Origin: UBA9647 sp049522195
GTDB lineage: Bacteria > Bacteroidota > Ignavibacteria > UBA10030
NCBI GenBank assembly: GCA_049522195.1
Contig: JBEKOB010000095.1
Location: forward strand, 1 to 14,459
Direction: 5' to 3'
Length of the DNA: 14,459 nucleotides
Shown: one piece after another, positions 14,070 to 14,459 of the stretch
How the letters are laid out: each line of letters starts with the position of its first letter
Numbering within the stretch: position 1 is the stretch's first letter
The notes under the pieces: model-generated
What the model was told of the DNA's origin: nothing
Seen by the model: the letters and a program-made list of their open reading frames with translations, nothing else
Database searches by the model: none
Position numbers and translations under genes: made by a program

Positions 14070-14459
14070 TCACTCGACTTTCCATTCGTACATTCCGGCC
14101 GAGAATTCCGGAATCAACTGAACTTCAAGACGCAAGGCTGAAGTCTTGACGGATTTGAACGACAGCGTACAGAACTTATCCTTTTCGACAACGTACGGAC
14201 CGTTGTTTTCGACGGGCTTCCAGGCGTCACCGTCTTTGTAGAGTAGCCGCCATGATTTTGGAAGGCGGCATTCGCCGATTCCGGTATCGTCAAACCAATA
14301 CACTTCAGAACGAGAAACGGTCTTTTCCTTCTTAAAGTCGTACTGGACCCATTCGGTCGTTCCCTTCCGCGGCCACCAATGCAGGAACGGCAGCGTATGA
14401 TCGATAGAGTTCTTCGGTTCCAGCTGATCGTTGATCGCATCTGCCCGTCGCTTGTCAGA
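14070..14459 (-). CDS. C-terminal end of a probable GH127 beta-L-arabinofuranosidase (partial)
   Basis: The last 129 residues of a protein whose 5' part lies beyond the right edge; the stop is TGA at 14072-14070. The frame is open to the window end. It begins SDKRRADAINDQLEPKNS, continues through HWWPRKGTTEWVQYDF and then EVYWFDDTGIGECRLPKSW, and closes with LRLEVQL and AGMYEWKVE. I recognise this string as the galactose-binding-like (F5/8-type) C-terminal module common in Bacteroidota-type GH127 (DUF1680) enzymes, which remove beta-L-arabinofuranose from Hyp-linked or pectic chains. The catalytic six-hairpin domain is not in the window, so the family call rests on this module and on the arabinose/galactose neighbours. 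The module could also end another glycosidase (GH2, GH106 or similar). The in-frame GTG at 14303 is an internal Val codon, not a start. Confidence 0.6.
   Translation of the reverse strand, partial: SDKRRADAINDQLEPKNSIDHTLPFLHWWPRKGTTEWVQYDFKKEKTVSRSEVYWFDDTGIGECRLPKSWRLLYKDGDAWKPVENNGPYVVEKDKFCTLSFKSVKTSALRLEVQLIPEFSAGMYEWKVE

Noticed and set aside
1..14459. Classical Bacteroidetes polysaccharide utilization locus
   Set aside because: No SusC/SusD pair, hybrid two-component system or anti-sigma/sigma pair lies in the window, so only a glycosidase cluster can be claimed.

Overview
All eight protein genes in this window lie on the minus strand, so transcription runs from high to low coordinates. 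Base composition is roughly balanced to slightly GC-rich. Six products start with Sec-type signal peptides, and one of these has a possible lipobox. The gene set, the mixture of strong and absent Shine-Dalgarno sites, and the TGAA-loop palindromic repeat between genes suggest an environmental bacterium of the FCB type (Bacteroidota/Ignavibacteriota-like). That placement is inference: there is no rRNA or marker gene here to fix it.

In transcription order, 14459-9547 holds the 3' end of a probable GH127 beta-L-arabinofuranosidase, a GH2 beta-galactosidase-type enzyme and a GH59 galactocerebrosidase-family glycosidase. A 368-bp non-coding stretch with several hairpins follows. Then come a clan GH-D (GH36/GH27-like) alpha-galactosidase-type enzyme, a GH51 alpha-L-arabinofuranosidase with an inserted lectin-like domain, and a secreted Asp-box (BNR/sortilin-type) beta-propeller. 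A perfect 11-bp hairpin ends this block. A second small unit, with its own promoter-like sequence, encodes a cytoplasmic M20 metallopeptidase whose end overlaps the start of a secreted cyanophycinase (peptidase S51) that runs off the left edge.

Together the glycosidases could strip alpha- and beta-L-arabinofuranose and alpha- and beta-galactose from a plant-type glycan. The obvious candidates are arabinogalactan, pectic arabinan/galactan side chains, or Hyp-rich cell-wall glycoproteins (extensin/AGP). No SusC/SusD pair, transporter or regulator is visible, so this is at most part of a utilization locus. The cyanophycinase keeps its catalytic serine and the set of residues I remember as lining the cyanophycin site, so the last two genes look like a scavenging module for cyanophycin or isopeptides.

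The items most worth a second look are: a very stable hairpin that buries the annotated start codon of the GH59 gene; the bacterial GH59 enzyme itself, inside an arabinose/galactose cluster; the overlapping M20-cyanophycinase pair with a palindrome at its predicted transcription start; and the REP-like intergenic repeat. No tRNA, rRNA, CRISPR array, insertion sequence or integrase was seen.
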